A stretch of 64,000 bases of DNA from Diphasiastrum complanatum (GCA_029204225.1 CM055114.1:16515502-16579501); one strand, 5' to 3'. Counted from the first letter of the stretch, positions 44,172-55,543 are shown. A program made the numbers and translations. The notes: generated by a model from the sequence alone, not told the origin.

Positions 44172-47100
44172 ATGAGTGGACGACGCACAAGTATGGAAAG
44201 GAACTTCCATGGGGCAACTCCCAAGATTGGTTCAAGATTGTTATTCTTATCAGGAAAGATCGCGGGGAGGAAGTCAGATTTCATAATCGACTCCGGAGCT
44301 TCACATAACTATATCTCAAGGAGCGTAGTGGAACAATTCAGCTTGCCGACCAGGAATGTTACATCTACTCTCAAGGTAGAAACAGCGAAGGGAGCACTAG
44401 ATGCAGACAAAGCGACATTGAACATCCCGGTGCAGATTGGAAGATGGAAGGCTAAACTTAGCTTTGTGATTTTAGAGATGGATGCCTTTGATGTGATTTT
44501 GGGCCTCCCTTGGTTAAATGAACACTGTATCGCAGTTTTGGGTAGGAGCTCAAACTTGGTCCTCTTGGATTATAAGGGACAAATCTGCGTGACAAAAGCC
44601 CTGCCCGGAGGAAATGCTAAGGATACCGATATTGAACAAAATCTGGTTGCAGCATTAGTGATGAAAAGAATGGCGAAAGGGAAAAGGTCAAAGTGCTTTC
44701 TTTGCATCTGTCGAGAAGTCCCAGAAGGGAAAAGCGTGCGACAAGAAAACTTGCCAAAAGAAGTGGCAGATCTGTTAGAAGAATTTAGCGATGTGTTCCC
44801 GGAGGAACTCCCAGCTAAGCTACCTCCTCGAAGACCAGTGGACCATAAAATTGAGTTGGTACCAGGAACAGAGCCAATTTCACGAGCACCCTACAGAATG
44901 TCACAAGAAGAGTTGGCAGAACTGAAACGACAACTTGGTGAATTGATAGACAAAGGTTTTATTAGACCTAGCGCTTCACCTTTTGGAGCCCCAGTGTTGT
45001 TCGTGGAAAAGGCAGACAAAACTCTTCGAATGTGTGTGGATTATCGCATGCTTAACAAGAGTACCATCAAGAACAATTACCCCATGCCTAGAATTGATGA
45101 CCTATTCGACCAACTCAAACATGCCAAATACTTTAGCCGAATAGATCTCAGATCTGGATATCATCAAATTCGAATAGCTAAAGGTGATGAGCACAAAACG
45201 GCGTTTCGAACGCGGTACGGAAGTCACGAGTTCCTAGTGATGCCATTCGGTCTAACAAATGCACCAGCCACTTTTTGCACGTTGATGAACAATATATTTC
45301 AAGACTGCCTGGATGAATTCGTCATTGTGTACATTGATGACATATTAGTATTTAGCCGGAACCTTAAAGATCACATTCAACATTTAAGGACAGTTCTCCA
45401 ACGACTGAGGAGGAACTGCTTGTTCGCGAAAAGAGAGAAATGTGAGTTTGTGGTGGAGGAAGTTGACTTCCTTGGACATGTTATAGGCCACGGACGGATT
45501 CGAATGGATCCTAAGAAGATCAAGGCTATCTTGGATTGGCTAGCACCTAAAACTGTTCATGGCATCAAATCCTTTGTGGGCTTATGTAACTTTTACAGGA
45601 GATTCATTGAGGCATTTAGCAAAATTGTGGCACCACTGTTGGAGCAGACCAAGACTCATCTGAAGATGACATGGACACCGGAATGTGAAGCAGCGTTCCA
45701 AGAACTAAAATGACGGATCACTCAAGAACCCATCCTTGCCTTACCGGACTTTAGCAAACCTTTTGAAATACATACAGATGCGTCGAACTTTGCTATTGGG
45801 GCCGTGCTGATGCAAGACGGAAAACCTGTTGCATATTTTTCAAAGAAATTGAGTGACGTAGAGCGACGATGGCCAACTCATGAAAAAGAAATGGTCGCAG
45901 TAGTCCAAGCAGTGGAGCATTGGAGACATTATGTGGCAGGAAAACCCTTTAAGGCGTTCACTGATAATGTATCACTCAAGTACTTCTCATCCCAAGGTAT
46001 GCTCACGCCAAAGCAAATGCGATGGCAAAACTTTCTCTCAAAATTCAATATAGACATTTTACACACGGCGGGAAAGAACAATGTGGTGGCGGACGCACTA
46101 AGTAGACAAGAACACTTGATGGCAACAGTGACAACTCAGGTGACTGACCTACTCCAAGAAATCAGAGAGAATTATGGTGTAGATGCGTTGGCGAAGGACT
46201 TAATGATCGAATTCCAGCTGGGAAAGCCTCATAAACATTTCACTTGGAAAGATCAAATGGTTGTTTATAAACAACGCAGAGTATATGTCCCAGACAACAT
46301 CAACCTGAGGAAGAAAGTCTTGCGAGAACATCATGACGTACTAGCCGCCGGGCATCCAGGGGTGAATCGCATGTATGAACTTCTCAAAAGAGGCTTCTAT
46401 TGGCCAAGTATGTGGGCAGACGTTGAATCCTATGTACAAACATGTCCGACATGTCAACAAGTGAAGGTGGAACCGCTAGCTCCGGCTGGACTACTCCAAC
46501 CATTATCGGTACCAGCATACCCATGGGATTCGGTGAGCATGGATTTTACTGTTCAACTACCACGGTGCAAAGGATTCGACTCAATTTATGTGGTGGTTGA
46601 CTGCTTTTCAAAGCAAGTTCATGTAGTACCAACTAAAAGTTCAGTGACAGCTGAAGAAGTGGCAAGATTATTTTTCAAATGTGTTTTCAAATACCACGGC
46701 CTGCCTAGAACGATTATTTCTGACCGAGACACCAAGTTCGTCGGAAAGTTTTGGACTTGTCTATTTCGCCTCGTGGGAACCGGATTGAATTTCAGTGCTG
46801 CATATCATCCTCAGACAGATGGGCAAACGGAGGTAGTCAATCGACAGATTGAACAATATTTACGAAATTATGTCGCTTGGGACCAATCCGATTGGGTCAA
46901 CTACTTGGATATTCTAGAGTTTGCACATAACAACCAAGTGAACAGATCTACTGGAAGGGCACCCTCCGAGATAAGCAATGGTCGGCTACCGATTGTTCCA
47001 AGCTCTTTTCTTACAGGCGTGCAGGAAACACCAGTACCCACTGTAGAGGAATTCATCAATGAGTGGCACACAAAGCTGACCGAGGTGAAGGCGTTTTTAG

Positions 47101-47654
47101 AGCAGTCACAAAGGAGTATGGCAGCTGACGTAAACCCACATCGACGAGAACTGGAATTTGAGGAAGGTGATCAAGTATGGCTGAACACAAAGAACATTGC
47201 GCTACGAAAAGGTTTTTCTCATAAGTTTGCTCGACCTTATGCGGGACCATATTATGTCACCAAGAAGATCAACCCAGTGGCTTATCGATTAGCGTTGCCA
47301 TCCAGCTTGGATATACACAATGTGTTTCATATCTCATTACTCAAACGGTACAAACCAGATGAGCGATTTGATCGGCAACACGAACTCCGTCACCCACCAA
47401 CGACACTTGATGATACGAAGAGGCAGCTTGTACCAGAACAAATATTGACACATAGAAAGCGAACTGGCGTTCAACGTGAATATCTAGTGAAGTGGCTACG
47501 GGCTCCACTTATTGAGGCTTCTTGGGAGTACGAAGACAAACTTAAGGAGGGAGCCCCTGAAGTACTAGCAGATTATCTGCAGAAGAACCAACGCAATAGC
47601 CATTTTCCCAGATCGGCACACAAAGCACTACCTGGCGGCATGCCTCTTACATAA
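44172..47654 (+). pseudogene. Chromovirus pol: PR-RT-RH-IN-chromodomain with one internal stop
   Basis: The frame starts at ATG 44172 and has protease [13 protein letters not shown] (Asp40), RT ([56 protein letters not shown] at about 385-396), and RNase H (HTDASNFAIGAVL; FTDNVSLKYF). Integrase follows with its zinc region (HHDVLAAGHPG to CPTCQQVK), core (MDFTVQLP; IISDRDTKFVGKFW; QTDGQTEVVNRQIEQ) and a C-terminal chromodomain (REYLVKWLRAPLIEASWE, about 47480-47535). A TGA at 45711-45713, between RT and RNase H, is the only break in 1161 codons; the frame is unchanged on either side, so it is a single nonsense change or, less likely, a read-through site. All catalytic residues I can see are present. 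Confidence 0.9.
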
Positions 47655-47880
47655 ACATTCATGGCCATTCTGAAGTTCAAGGAACTTTCCGGTATTTTTC
47701 TTAAGTTTGCCAATGAATCACTTGCAGCTTTACACAGGTTTTACGTAAGTGAACTTTATCTACACTTTTCCTGTGCTACTGCCAATGTATTTTGTAATTC
47801 AAAGTTGCTAAGGCCGGTGAATTAAGCCCGTGTCATACGTCCTAGGTCTAGTTTGGCCCTGATGAGGACATCAGCTTTTT

Positions 47881-47895
47881 CAAACGAGGGGAGGA
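47881..47895 (+). promoter_or_regulatory. Polypurine tract of the chromovirus
   Basis: CAAACGAGGGGAGGA directly precedes the 3' LTR and is the plus-strand primer site. The sequence before it (GATGAGGACATCAG, 47861) is shared with the non-autonomous element (55510). Confidence 0.85.
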
Positions 47896-48812
47896 TGTTG
47901 TAAAGCTGACTCAGGTGCACCCAACGTGCCCTGTAAGACTCTAAGGGGTGACACTCCCTAAAGTCCCAGAGCAAGTTAGAACGTCAAGGACTGAGCCTCC
48001 GACCTGTGGTGAGCCAGTCAAGTAGTCACAAGTCATGAGCTAGCTCTGGAGCTCGAGTCATGGCCTATCAGGAAGCAAGTTGATTCTGCCACCGGAACGG
48101 CTCCCGGGACCCATGTCCGGGAGCCAGACTGATTCTGCCAGGCTTGCCAGGCTTAATCAGCAAAATAAAAACTAAGTCCCAAAAAGCGTGCTTTACCAGA
48201 AAGCACTATGTTTCAGAACAGAGGGGGTGCGCCGAATCACAGCAGAACTATAGGGGGAGTCCGGCAGACAGAAACTTGGGCAGCTCAACCAGCGCCAGGA
48301 ATCCAGTCGCCAGGTCTCAGCTCCCTCTACCAGCACGAGCCAGGCACAATGCCCAGCACGTGTTGGTGGCCCCGAGACCGGTCAGTCTATGTATGAATGT
48401 AATCTCTTCCAAATCTAATAAAGTTGATCCTTGGGGATGATTACCATTTCGGTTTCGCCTCCGGGACTGGTCCAAGTGGAAGGACCCTTACTACAACCTT
48501 TTTGCGTCGCTGGCGCCTAAGGGTCCCTGTCATCGTTATGGGGCTTGCCGCTATGCCAATTGGTCAGTTTGGCGACCACTATGCCTTGGATTTCATGTGT
48601 GGCTTGTCTTTGCCTTTGGTTACCTTTTGGGGACGGATTCTGAGTTGGCTTTCGGGTTGGTTGGGATTCCAGTTTTCTTAAGTCTGAATGGTTAAGCTTG
48701 TTACGTTTCTGAGTTGGCTTTTATGTAAGTGCATGATGGATGAATGTTAGACTTAAGCGCGTGTTGGGGAAACCGCTCAAGTCCCAGTGCCCTTTGAGGC
48801 GCCGGCGCAACA
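47896..48812 (+). repeat. 3' LTR of the chromovirus
   Basis: 917 bp, near-identical to 42538-43456. Differences include GAC/GAG near 47952, a missing G near 48068 and GTT/GAC near 48537. Confidence 0.95.
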
Positions 48813-49738
48813 ATTGGCTTCGGCCCACTTGGTGAGGTAGTCTGTTGCCACAATAATATATCAAGCTTGTGAACTTCTTGCGGCATGGTGAATTGAACCA
48901 ATATAGTCCAATCCCCACTTCTCGAATGGCGCTTGAGCTAGAATTGGATGCAACAAATCGTAGTTCAACTGTGTCGGCCTTCTAGCTCTTTGGCACACAT
49001 CGCACTTCTTCAGGTATTCCTCCGTATCCTTATGAATCGTTGGCCACCAGCATCCTGATTACAGGGTCTTGTAAACTGCTGCAAAATGACCACCACGCAT
49101 GCCTTTATGTGAAATTGAAATGATTTGGGTGGTCTCATGTGAAAGAATACACCTTCGAAGAATACCATCTAGTCCTCTTCGATACAATTGGCCGGCAATC
49201 AGTTGATAAGGTCTAGATTTTAGAATCAGTTTCCACTGTATCGCCTTGGGTAAAGATTTATCTTGTTGGCCCCACATTAGATATTCAACTATGTCAGCGG
49301 CCCACTCAGGTACTATGTCGATATAAAATAGGGCCGCATTAGGTATCTCATCATCAAGTAGGGCTACAGTTTCCCTTCCCTTGATTCATGAGACATGATC
49401 CGCCATATAATGCTGCTTTCCCTTGCGAACCACTATCCGAAAATCAAAATCCAACAATAGAAGTAACCAAGAGTGATTCTCCATGTGTTGCAAATTTTAT
49501 TAACAAGATATAGCAAGGGCTGATGGTCCGTATAAAAGGCAAAATGTGTGGCCATGAAATAATGCCGAAACTTCTTAACCGCGTAAATCATGGCCAGTGC
49601 CTCCTGCTTCGTTGTCGAGTAATTTACCTTTGAATCACTGAGCTGATGGCTTGCAAATCGGATTGGAAAATCCTTTTTGTGTTCTCTTGGCTGGGTTAAG
49701 ACAGCTCCAACTGCATACTTTGATGCATCCATATGCAC
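48813..49738 (-). pseudogene. Gypsy RNase H and integrase first part (composite copy 2), minus strand
   Basis: On the minus strand RNase H starts at 49738 (HMDASKYAVGAVLTQ, where the usual motif is HTDAS), runs through FASHQLSDSKVNYSTTKQEALA and YTDHQPLLYLVN, and continues to DKSLPKAIQWKLILKSRPYQ (about 49230). The integrase zinc region holds a TAA (about 49057) and CDVCQRARRP (about 49000); the core begins GLDYIGSIHH and ends at TDYLTKWAEA, where the chromovirus interrupts it. The remainder is at 42305-42537. Frames shift at about 49430, so the gene was already broken. Confidence 0.85.
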
Positions 49739-50140
49739 ACCTGAGGACAGAACTTGATTAAGGGGGGAAGAATGTTACGTCCATGTCCAACAGGTGGGAC
49801 TTGGAATAATTCTCTACAAGGATAGCCAGCTACTCCGGTGTAAAAGGTTATTACTTTCAGGCTTGTCCAGTAATGTAATTAATAATCTTATGAGGGCCCA
49901 GACCTATAATTGGACATAAGAGCACTTGCATGGTGTTTGATTGCTATAATGCAAGAATAGGACGTCAATAGCTTATTTAGGTTGCATGGGGATCCTAAGT
50001 GGAATATTCTCTCCTCATGGGAGAGAATATATATTATGGAAACTCGCCCATCTCCCTATTGGATTTTCTGATCTATGAAGCCAGGATCCCCTCCTCTCTT
50101 GCATTCATTCACCATGGCATGGGGGTGAAGTGGGTAGGGT
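49739..50140 (+). repeat. Gypsy 3' end: polypurine tract and LTR-like sequence (composite copy 2)
   Basis: CTGAGGACAGAACTTGATT leads into TTAAGGGGGGAAGAA (49757-49771) and TGTTACGTCC at 49773, a typical gypsy end, oriented opposite to the RNase H it touches. An extra inverted motif (CTCTCCTCATGGGAGAG, about 50010) is present here and absent from copy 1. The right border is not defined. Confidence 0.5.
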
Positions 50141-50149
50141 ATTGACTAG

Positions 50150-50840
50150 CCATTTTCTGTTGGTTGGGTGGTTTTGATCCACATGTGTCCTTTTGATTGC
50201 ATGTAATAGGATCTAGTCTCATCTTCACTTGGTGATTCTTACAATTTGTCTCCATGATCATTTGGATTTTGAGACAATAATGAGCTTCACCTAGGTCTGT
50301 CATGTCAAATTCTAAAGACAACATCTTCTTAATATCTTTGATAAGACAGACATTATTGGTAGGTGTTGTCAACATACAAAGCAATAATTATAAAAGATTT
50401 TCACATGGCTTTGATGTAAACATTTGAATCTATAGAGCTTGGTTCAAATCTATGTCAAATGAGAAAAGAATTTAATATTTGAAGTCATGTGAGGTAGATT
50501 CCTTTTAGCCATCAAGTGCTTTTTGGAATTTGCATACATGATCTTCTTTGCAATTAATTACATAACCTTCTGGCTGCATCATGTAAACATATTTTTCTAA
50601 TAACTCCATTAAGATATGTTGTTTGTACATCAAACTGGTGTACTTCAAGATTTGCTACAACAACATAAGATAGTAACAATCTAATCGAATAATGCTTAGG
50701 ACAAAAAGTTTCAAAGTAATAAATACTAGAGGTTTTAACAAAATCCTCTGGCCACTAGTTAAGCTTTCCTTTGATCTATGCCTTCATCTGTTTTATACTT
50801 GATTTGGAATCATCTACATTTCTTTCTATAGGCAATTCGA
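50150..50840 (-). pseudogene. Copia RT remnant (composite copy 2), minus strand
   Basis: Counterpart of 8694-9340. The frame 50384-50109 includes MTDLGEAHYCLKIQMI after the YVDN position; earlier RT parts toward 50840 contain stops. Similarity to copy 1 begins at ATTGCCTATAGAAAG (50835), just where copy 1 abuts a different copia fragment. Confidence 0.7.
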
Positions 50841-51700
50841 CAATCGGGCCAGGTCTTGTTTTTTTGTCAGAGAATAATATTTTATATCCATTGCTTCTGC
50901 CTAGATATCTAAGTTAGGTGGTGTGAGTGTTTCATCGACAATTATCGATTATTGCCAATAAGATAACAGGTAGATTCATCAATATTTGACAGGGTGTTCA
51001 AATTCTTGTGGATCTTCAAGAGAAAACAAAAGCTATATATCATGATCTTGATATTGTTGCTATTGAGTAGCAACAATTTTCCTTGAGTCTGAGTATAAGT
51101 TGTTTATTTCTTGAAGTATTCAAATCTGGAATTCAAAATTCTAGTGTGTTGACAACATGACTAAGTTGTGATCCTTCTTGGATTATACCTTTATCTTTCA
51201 AGTCAATAATTCAATGCCAAAATATATTACATCTTAGCTATTTAATATTTTAGAAGTATTAGGGTCCTACAACTTATAGGCTATATCTAAAAAAGTAAAA
51301 GCAATAATTGATTAGTTAATATTATTGGATATGTGAAAGAGTTCTCCGGCCTGTATTGAGTGACAAGATCTTACTTGCTGGTTTTTTCCCCTATACAATT
51401 TTTTCCATGCCGGTTTTTTAAGAAAAGATGCCAGTTCCATTCATGGACTATGTCGGCTTTCCCGAACACTTAGTTTCTCTCGTAGCAAGATGGTGCACTG
51501 AGGCGCAATTCACCGAATTCAAAATTGCAACCTATAAAATGAATTTCTATCTATTTTAGTAGACTTGGAGTTCAAATATCTTATACATGCTTTGAAATAT
51601 TGAAATATTATAAATTTACACTTTCAGGTTTCTTGTTTTTATACCAAGTCCATTTTGCAGCTGCATAGGGAAAAGACAAGGAGACTACCGCATGCCTTGC
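50841..51700. other. AT-rich stretch without recognisable gene
   Basis: No frame of interest. It may include decayed copia sequence continuing from 50840, but no motif supports it. The last five bases (CTTGC, 51696-51700) are the left target site copy of the next element. Confidence 0.45.
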
Positions 51701-52954
51701 TGTTGTAAAGCTACCTTTACAAGCTTTACTTCCGGCGCCATCGGCGCCAGCTATGTCCTCGGCGCCAGCAGCGCCCCTGCTGCTCCCGGCGCCAAGGGTG
51801 CCGGCACCGCTCCCGGCTCCACTTTGACCAAAAAACCAGCCGGCGCCAAGTTCCTATGGCTGAAAATCTTTGATCGGTTCTAGCGAAGTCCAGAGAGCTC
51901 AGATCGATATGCAATCACCTCACACGATCTAGGCATGATTAAAGGAAGCCTGGGGATCAATAAAATCTAGAGAGAGAAAATGACTTTCTAGAAAGAGAAA
52001 ATCCTAGAGAGAGAAAAATGTGCTTTACCAGCTTGGGTAGAGTGCTTGGTATGAGGGGGGGGGGGGGGGGGTGCCGAATCACACCAATACTATAGGGGAG
52101 TGCGGGTTGCGACTCAGGGCGAGCTCCAACCAAGTCTCAGCCTCCCTTGCTGGAATGTTGTCATGGCTCTCGCCTTGGCATGCTAGCGCCTCAGAGACTA
52201 GGGTCGGTCACACACTTGAAATGTAACCTTCTCAGATTTATCAATAAAGTGGGATTTTTCTCAAACTGACTCTGATTACCTTCTGGGTTTGAGTGTTCGG
52301 TAAAAGCGCCAGTTGTAAGGCCGCTTTCAAAATTTTTGACTTGGCACATAGCTGAGGGTCGTATCCCGGGACGCCAGCGGTATGCCGTCGGGACCATTCG
52401 GTCCGTGGCGCCAGCGGTATGCTGTCGGGACTATTTGGTCCAAGAACTGGTTGTTTCCATATCTGTCGCGGCTTGTGGTTCTGAGTGTTCCTTGCATGAA
52501 CGTGAATGGGTTAAGCTCTTGGGAACAGGCTCTAACCTGTCGGCTGAGTTGGATGGCTTGCTTGGGTGGATGTTACCTGTTTATGGCTGTCCAGTCTGGT
52601 GTGGCGCCAGGTTGGCTTCCAGCACTCGTGACGAAGCTTTCAGTTGGTTAAGTCTGATGTAAGTCAGACCGCTTGTTGGAATGCATGTTACTCGTTTGTA
52701 ACGAAGCTTCGAGTTGGTTAAGTTTGATGTATGTCGGGCGGCTTGCTTGGAGGGAAGTCACCCACATCGGGACCCCCGATCTGGCATGGCGCCAGGTTGG
52801 ATCTCAATGTTGGTTTTCGGAACTTCAAGTTGGTTAAGTCTGATCGTTGTTGGCGAGTTGGCTGCTTGTATGTCAAGTGGGTTTGGATGGCAAGAGTTGA
52901 AGGCTGGGAAGCTAAGTCGTGGTTCCCGGCTCCCTTTGGGATGCCTGCGCTACA
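51701..52954 (+). repeat. 5' LTR of the non-autonomous element
   Basis: 1254 bp; starts TGTTGTAAAG, ends GCGCTACA. It holds a cluster of GGCGCC palindromes at 51733-51850, a G homopolymer of about 19 bp near 52055, and AATAAA near 52243. It is 36 bp longer than the other LTR because of the G run and an extra GC-rich segment near 51790-51825. Confidence 0.9.
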
Positions 52955-52956
52955 TG

Positions 52957-52969
52957 TGGTATCAGAGCC
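52957..52969 (+). promoter_or_regulatory. Primer binding site of the non-autonomous element
   Basis: TGGTATCAGAGCC, two bases after the LTR end, identical in sequence and spacing to that of the chromovirus. Confidence 0.95.
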
Positions 52970-53044
52970 GACTGGCCGGTCAGCTATGCAGATCTCACGG
53001 AAATGGCCACGGTTTGGGGTTCATGAAGACAACTGTTGTGCAAG

Positions 53045-53430
53045 GTGCTGCCCACAGTGTAAGCACGGGTGCGTCCACGGTCGGGGTGGTCGGCAGAACG
53101 GGTGACTTGATGAGTCAAGGTGCTGCCCTTGAGGTGTAAGCACGGTTAGTTCTCGCGGTTCGGGCATGGCGCTGTCTGCACGTAGGATGGATGAGGCAAA
53201 GTGTTGACTAGGGAGATGAAAGCACGGTCTGTAACTTGTGGGGTGCGGGTCGACATATTCAAACTGTACGGGTTAACCATTGATACAGAGATGCTGCTCG
53301 AATTCGGGTGTAAAGCACGGGTGGTTAGCTGCCGGTGCAGGATAGCTGCCGATCGTTTAGGTATAAGGGCTATCGACCAAAAAGTGGTGGGGCGTGACTG
53401 AGGCAATGTGCTGCTTAATGGTGAAAGCAC
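53045..53430 (+). promoter_or_regulatory. Leader array of five short inverted repeats (shared with chromovirus)
   Basis: Pairs at 53045-53066, 53120-53143, 53201-53225, 53291-53318 and 53408-53430, with start spacings 75, 81, 90 and 117 as in the chromovirus. In the third repeat this element has GTGTT/AGCAC while the chromovirus has GTGCT/AGCAT; each is a single change that keeps pairing through a G-U wobble. Confidence 0.6.
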
Positions 53431-53714
53431 GGATAGTTGGAGGGGTGCCCTAGGTGGGCTGATTCCGTGCGATTTGTATGGGCGCGGCCAGCCAAAGGTC
53501 CGTTGGCAGGACCATCTCAAAGGGGGACCTTGTCCTTATTACTTGTTAGTAAACCTGCCTGAGTGTCTTAATTGTATGTATTCGTGGTGAGTCTTAGTAC
53601 TCGTGCTTTGCTTGGTTTGCATGATTGCTTGTGATACAAGGAGCTGATGGCTCGAGAAGGAACCTTTTCTTTTGAAGGCTGATACCATCAAACAAAGAGG
53701 ACTACAAAATCTGT

Positions 53715-54213
53715 GGGGCGGATTTGCAGTTCAAGTACTCACACATGAACGACAACGAAACGACTCAATGTTTGCAAAGGATGGATGGCTAGCCTGTTTC
53801 TTGGGTTAGTTTCATTTGCGACAACGCCCACCAGACGCAAGCAGGAAGTCAAAAGTTGGAAAGGGCAATTTCAGGGGAGATCTTCTATGGAGCAGTTGGT
53901 CTTCATTTTGGGACGGCCACCTTCGGAACTGAAAACTCACTGAGCATGGGCGATATCCAGAATCTGTGCGACGGATTTGCAGTTCAAGTACTCGCACGTG
54001 AACGACAACGAAACGACTCAATGTTTGCAAAGGATGGATGGCTAGCCTGTTTCTTGGGTTAGTTTCATTTGCGACAACGCCCACCAGACGCAAGCAGGAA
54101 GTCAAAAGTTGGAAAGGGCAATTTCAGGGGAGATCTTCTATGGAGCAGTTGGTCTTCATTTTGGGACGGCCACCTTCGGAACTGAAACTCACTGAGCATG
54201 GGTGATATCCAGT
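53715..54213 (+). repeat. 253-bp tandem duplication
   Basis: GATTTGCAGTTCAAGTACTC begins at 53721 and again at 53974, and the copies stay nearly identical through GAGCATGGGYGATATCCAG. The near-identity points to a recent duplication, perhaps during reverse transcription. Confidence 0.9.
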
Positions 54214-55530
54214 ATCAGTTGGGTTTTTCCTCAAAGGGGAAAAGACTAGGATCCTCTTTAGAGATTGGCAACAAGTTGGATCGAGCCATAATCCTAGCAG
54301 ATGGGAAGCAAAGTGCTGAAAAGGCTTTTTGTCCGAAGAACTCTACTCTAAGTCCGATCAGCTGATTTTATAAGTGGAGGGGAACTATTACATACACCTC
54401 TCTCTTGGGGCAAATTTTGAATGAAAGTTGATCAAAATGGGGGCAAATTCAAGGTGACCTAGCCATACTCACACGAGGAGACTGGCGAACTTTGGATCTA
54501 ATAAGTTGACGAGTTTTTGTTGTGGAAAGGAAAGTTTGTTATAGGCTTTCTCTGGACCATCAATGATGAGGAAACAATGAGTACGCTGGCTTGTGTTACG
54601 TGTAAGGCAGCTGATCAATGAAGGAACTGTGAAAGTTGAGTCTTGCATGAGAGACTTGGTATTTCGAACGGACGCTAAGGGACAGTTCGCGTTGAGATCG
54701 GACTAGTGCAAACTCTGGGTGCATGTGTCTGATTCAAAGAGAGCTACTTGAAGCCAAGCTCGATGTACACTTCTTGTTTTGACTGTGAGGCAACTGACCA
54801 GTGATGGAATTGTGAAAGTCAAGTTTTGCGCGACGGACATGGTGCTTCAAACAAACGCGAAGAGATCGTTCGGATGCGGATCAAACTGGTGCGACCCTTT
54901 GGCTTTCCACGAGGTCAATGGTTACATTTGGGCTGATTCAAAGAGCTACTTCAAGCTAAGTGAGAGGTGCATTGCGGAGTACTCAATCTTTGCCTACCTT
55001 AAAGAGCCAAGATGGAAAAGTATCAAGATCAGGCTAGGACAAGGAGAGAAGTCAAGGTGCAGAAGCAACAAGGCACGGAGTGGACCATAAAGTGGGCAAT
55101 CAAACGATAAATCCTTCGGCTCAGGGAGCCCTGATACCTGTGCGGAATTGAACAAATCTGGAGCTCAAAGAGCTCAACACAAAGTGCATCAAGGACAAAT
55201 CAGGAGCTCAAAGGAGTTCCAAAGTCGAAAGTCAGAAGCGACAGGGGCGAACATTTCAAAGAAAGGCCTCTGTCACCAGTTAATAAGGTTTTTGGGTTTT
55301 ACGAAAGCGATATCAAATCTACGCTTTTTCCAGACAAAGATATATTTTCAAGTTATGTAATCTTTCAGTACAAAGAGCTGAGCCTCCGACTTGTGGTGTG
55401 GCAGCTTCAATGTTAATAAAAAGTGGCCAGTAAATTGAGTACTGTGCCAAGTAGCTTAAATGTATAGTTATTTTAATTGGGAGACACCTTTACTTTAATC
55501 TAACATCTGATGAGGACATCAGATTTTATA

Positions 55531-55543
55531 AAGGTGGGGTGGA
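55531..55543 (+). promoter_or_regulatory. Polypurine tract of the non-autonomous element
   Basis: AAGGTGGGGTGGA directly precedes the 3' LTR. It corresponds to the tract at 47881-47895. Confidence 0.8.

Larger units (their letters stand above)
42538..48812 (+). mobile_element. Complete chromovirus (Ty3/gypsy with chromodomain), nested in a gypsy integrase
   Basis: Total length is 6275 bp, with LTRs at 42538-43456 and 47896-48812, primer binding site at 43459, polypurine tract at 47881-47895 and a PR-RT-RH-IN-chromodomain reading frame at 44172-47654. The target site duplication is CTTGG (42533-42537) and ATTGG (48813-48817), four of five bases equal. The insertion interrupts a minus-strand integrase. 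By eye the LTRs differ by about nine substitutions and two single-base gaps, roughly 1%, so this is one of the youngest insertions here. No gag is recognisable. Confidence 0.95.
53500..55543 (+). other. Interior of the non-autonomous element, no recognisable gene
   Basis: A 253-bp tandem pair lies at 53715-54213, and a diverged pair with a period near 185 bp at about 54600-54965. A 103-codon frame (54779-55090) overlaps the second pair and resembles nothing I know. Near 55378 there is a GAGCTGAGCCTCCGAC word also found in the chromovirus LTR (42628). A polypurine tract (AAGGTGGGGTGGA, 55531-55543) ends the interior. Confidence 0.6.

Noticed and set aside
52336-53139. Overlapping frames of 85-141 codons, repeated at 56188-56784
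   Set aside because: Inside or running out of the LTRs of the non-autonomous element; overlapping in several frames, no domain.
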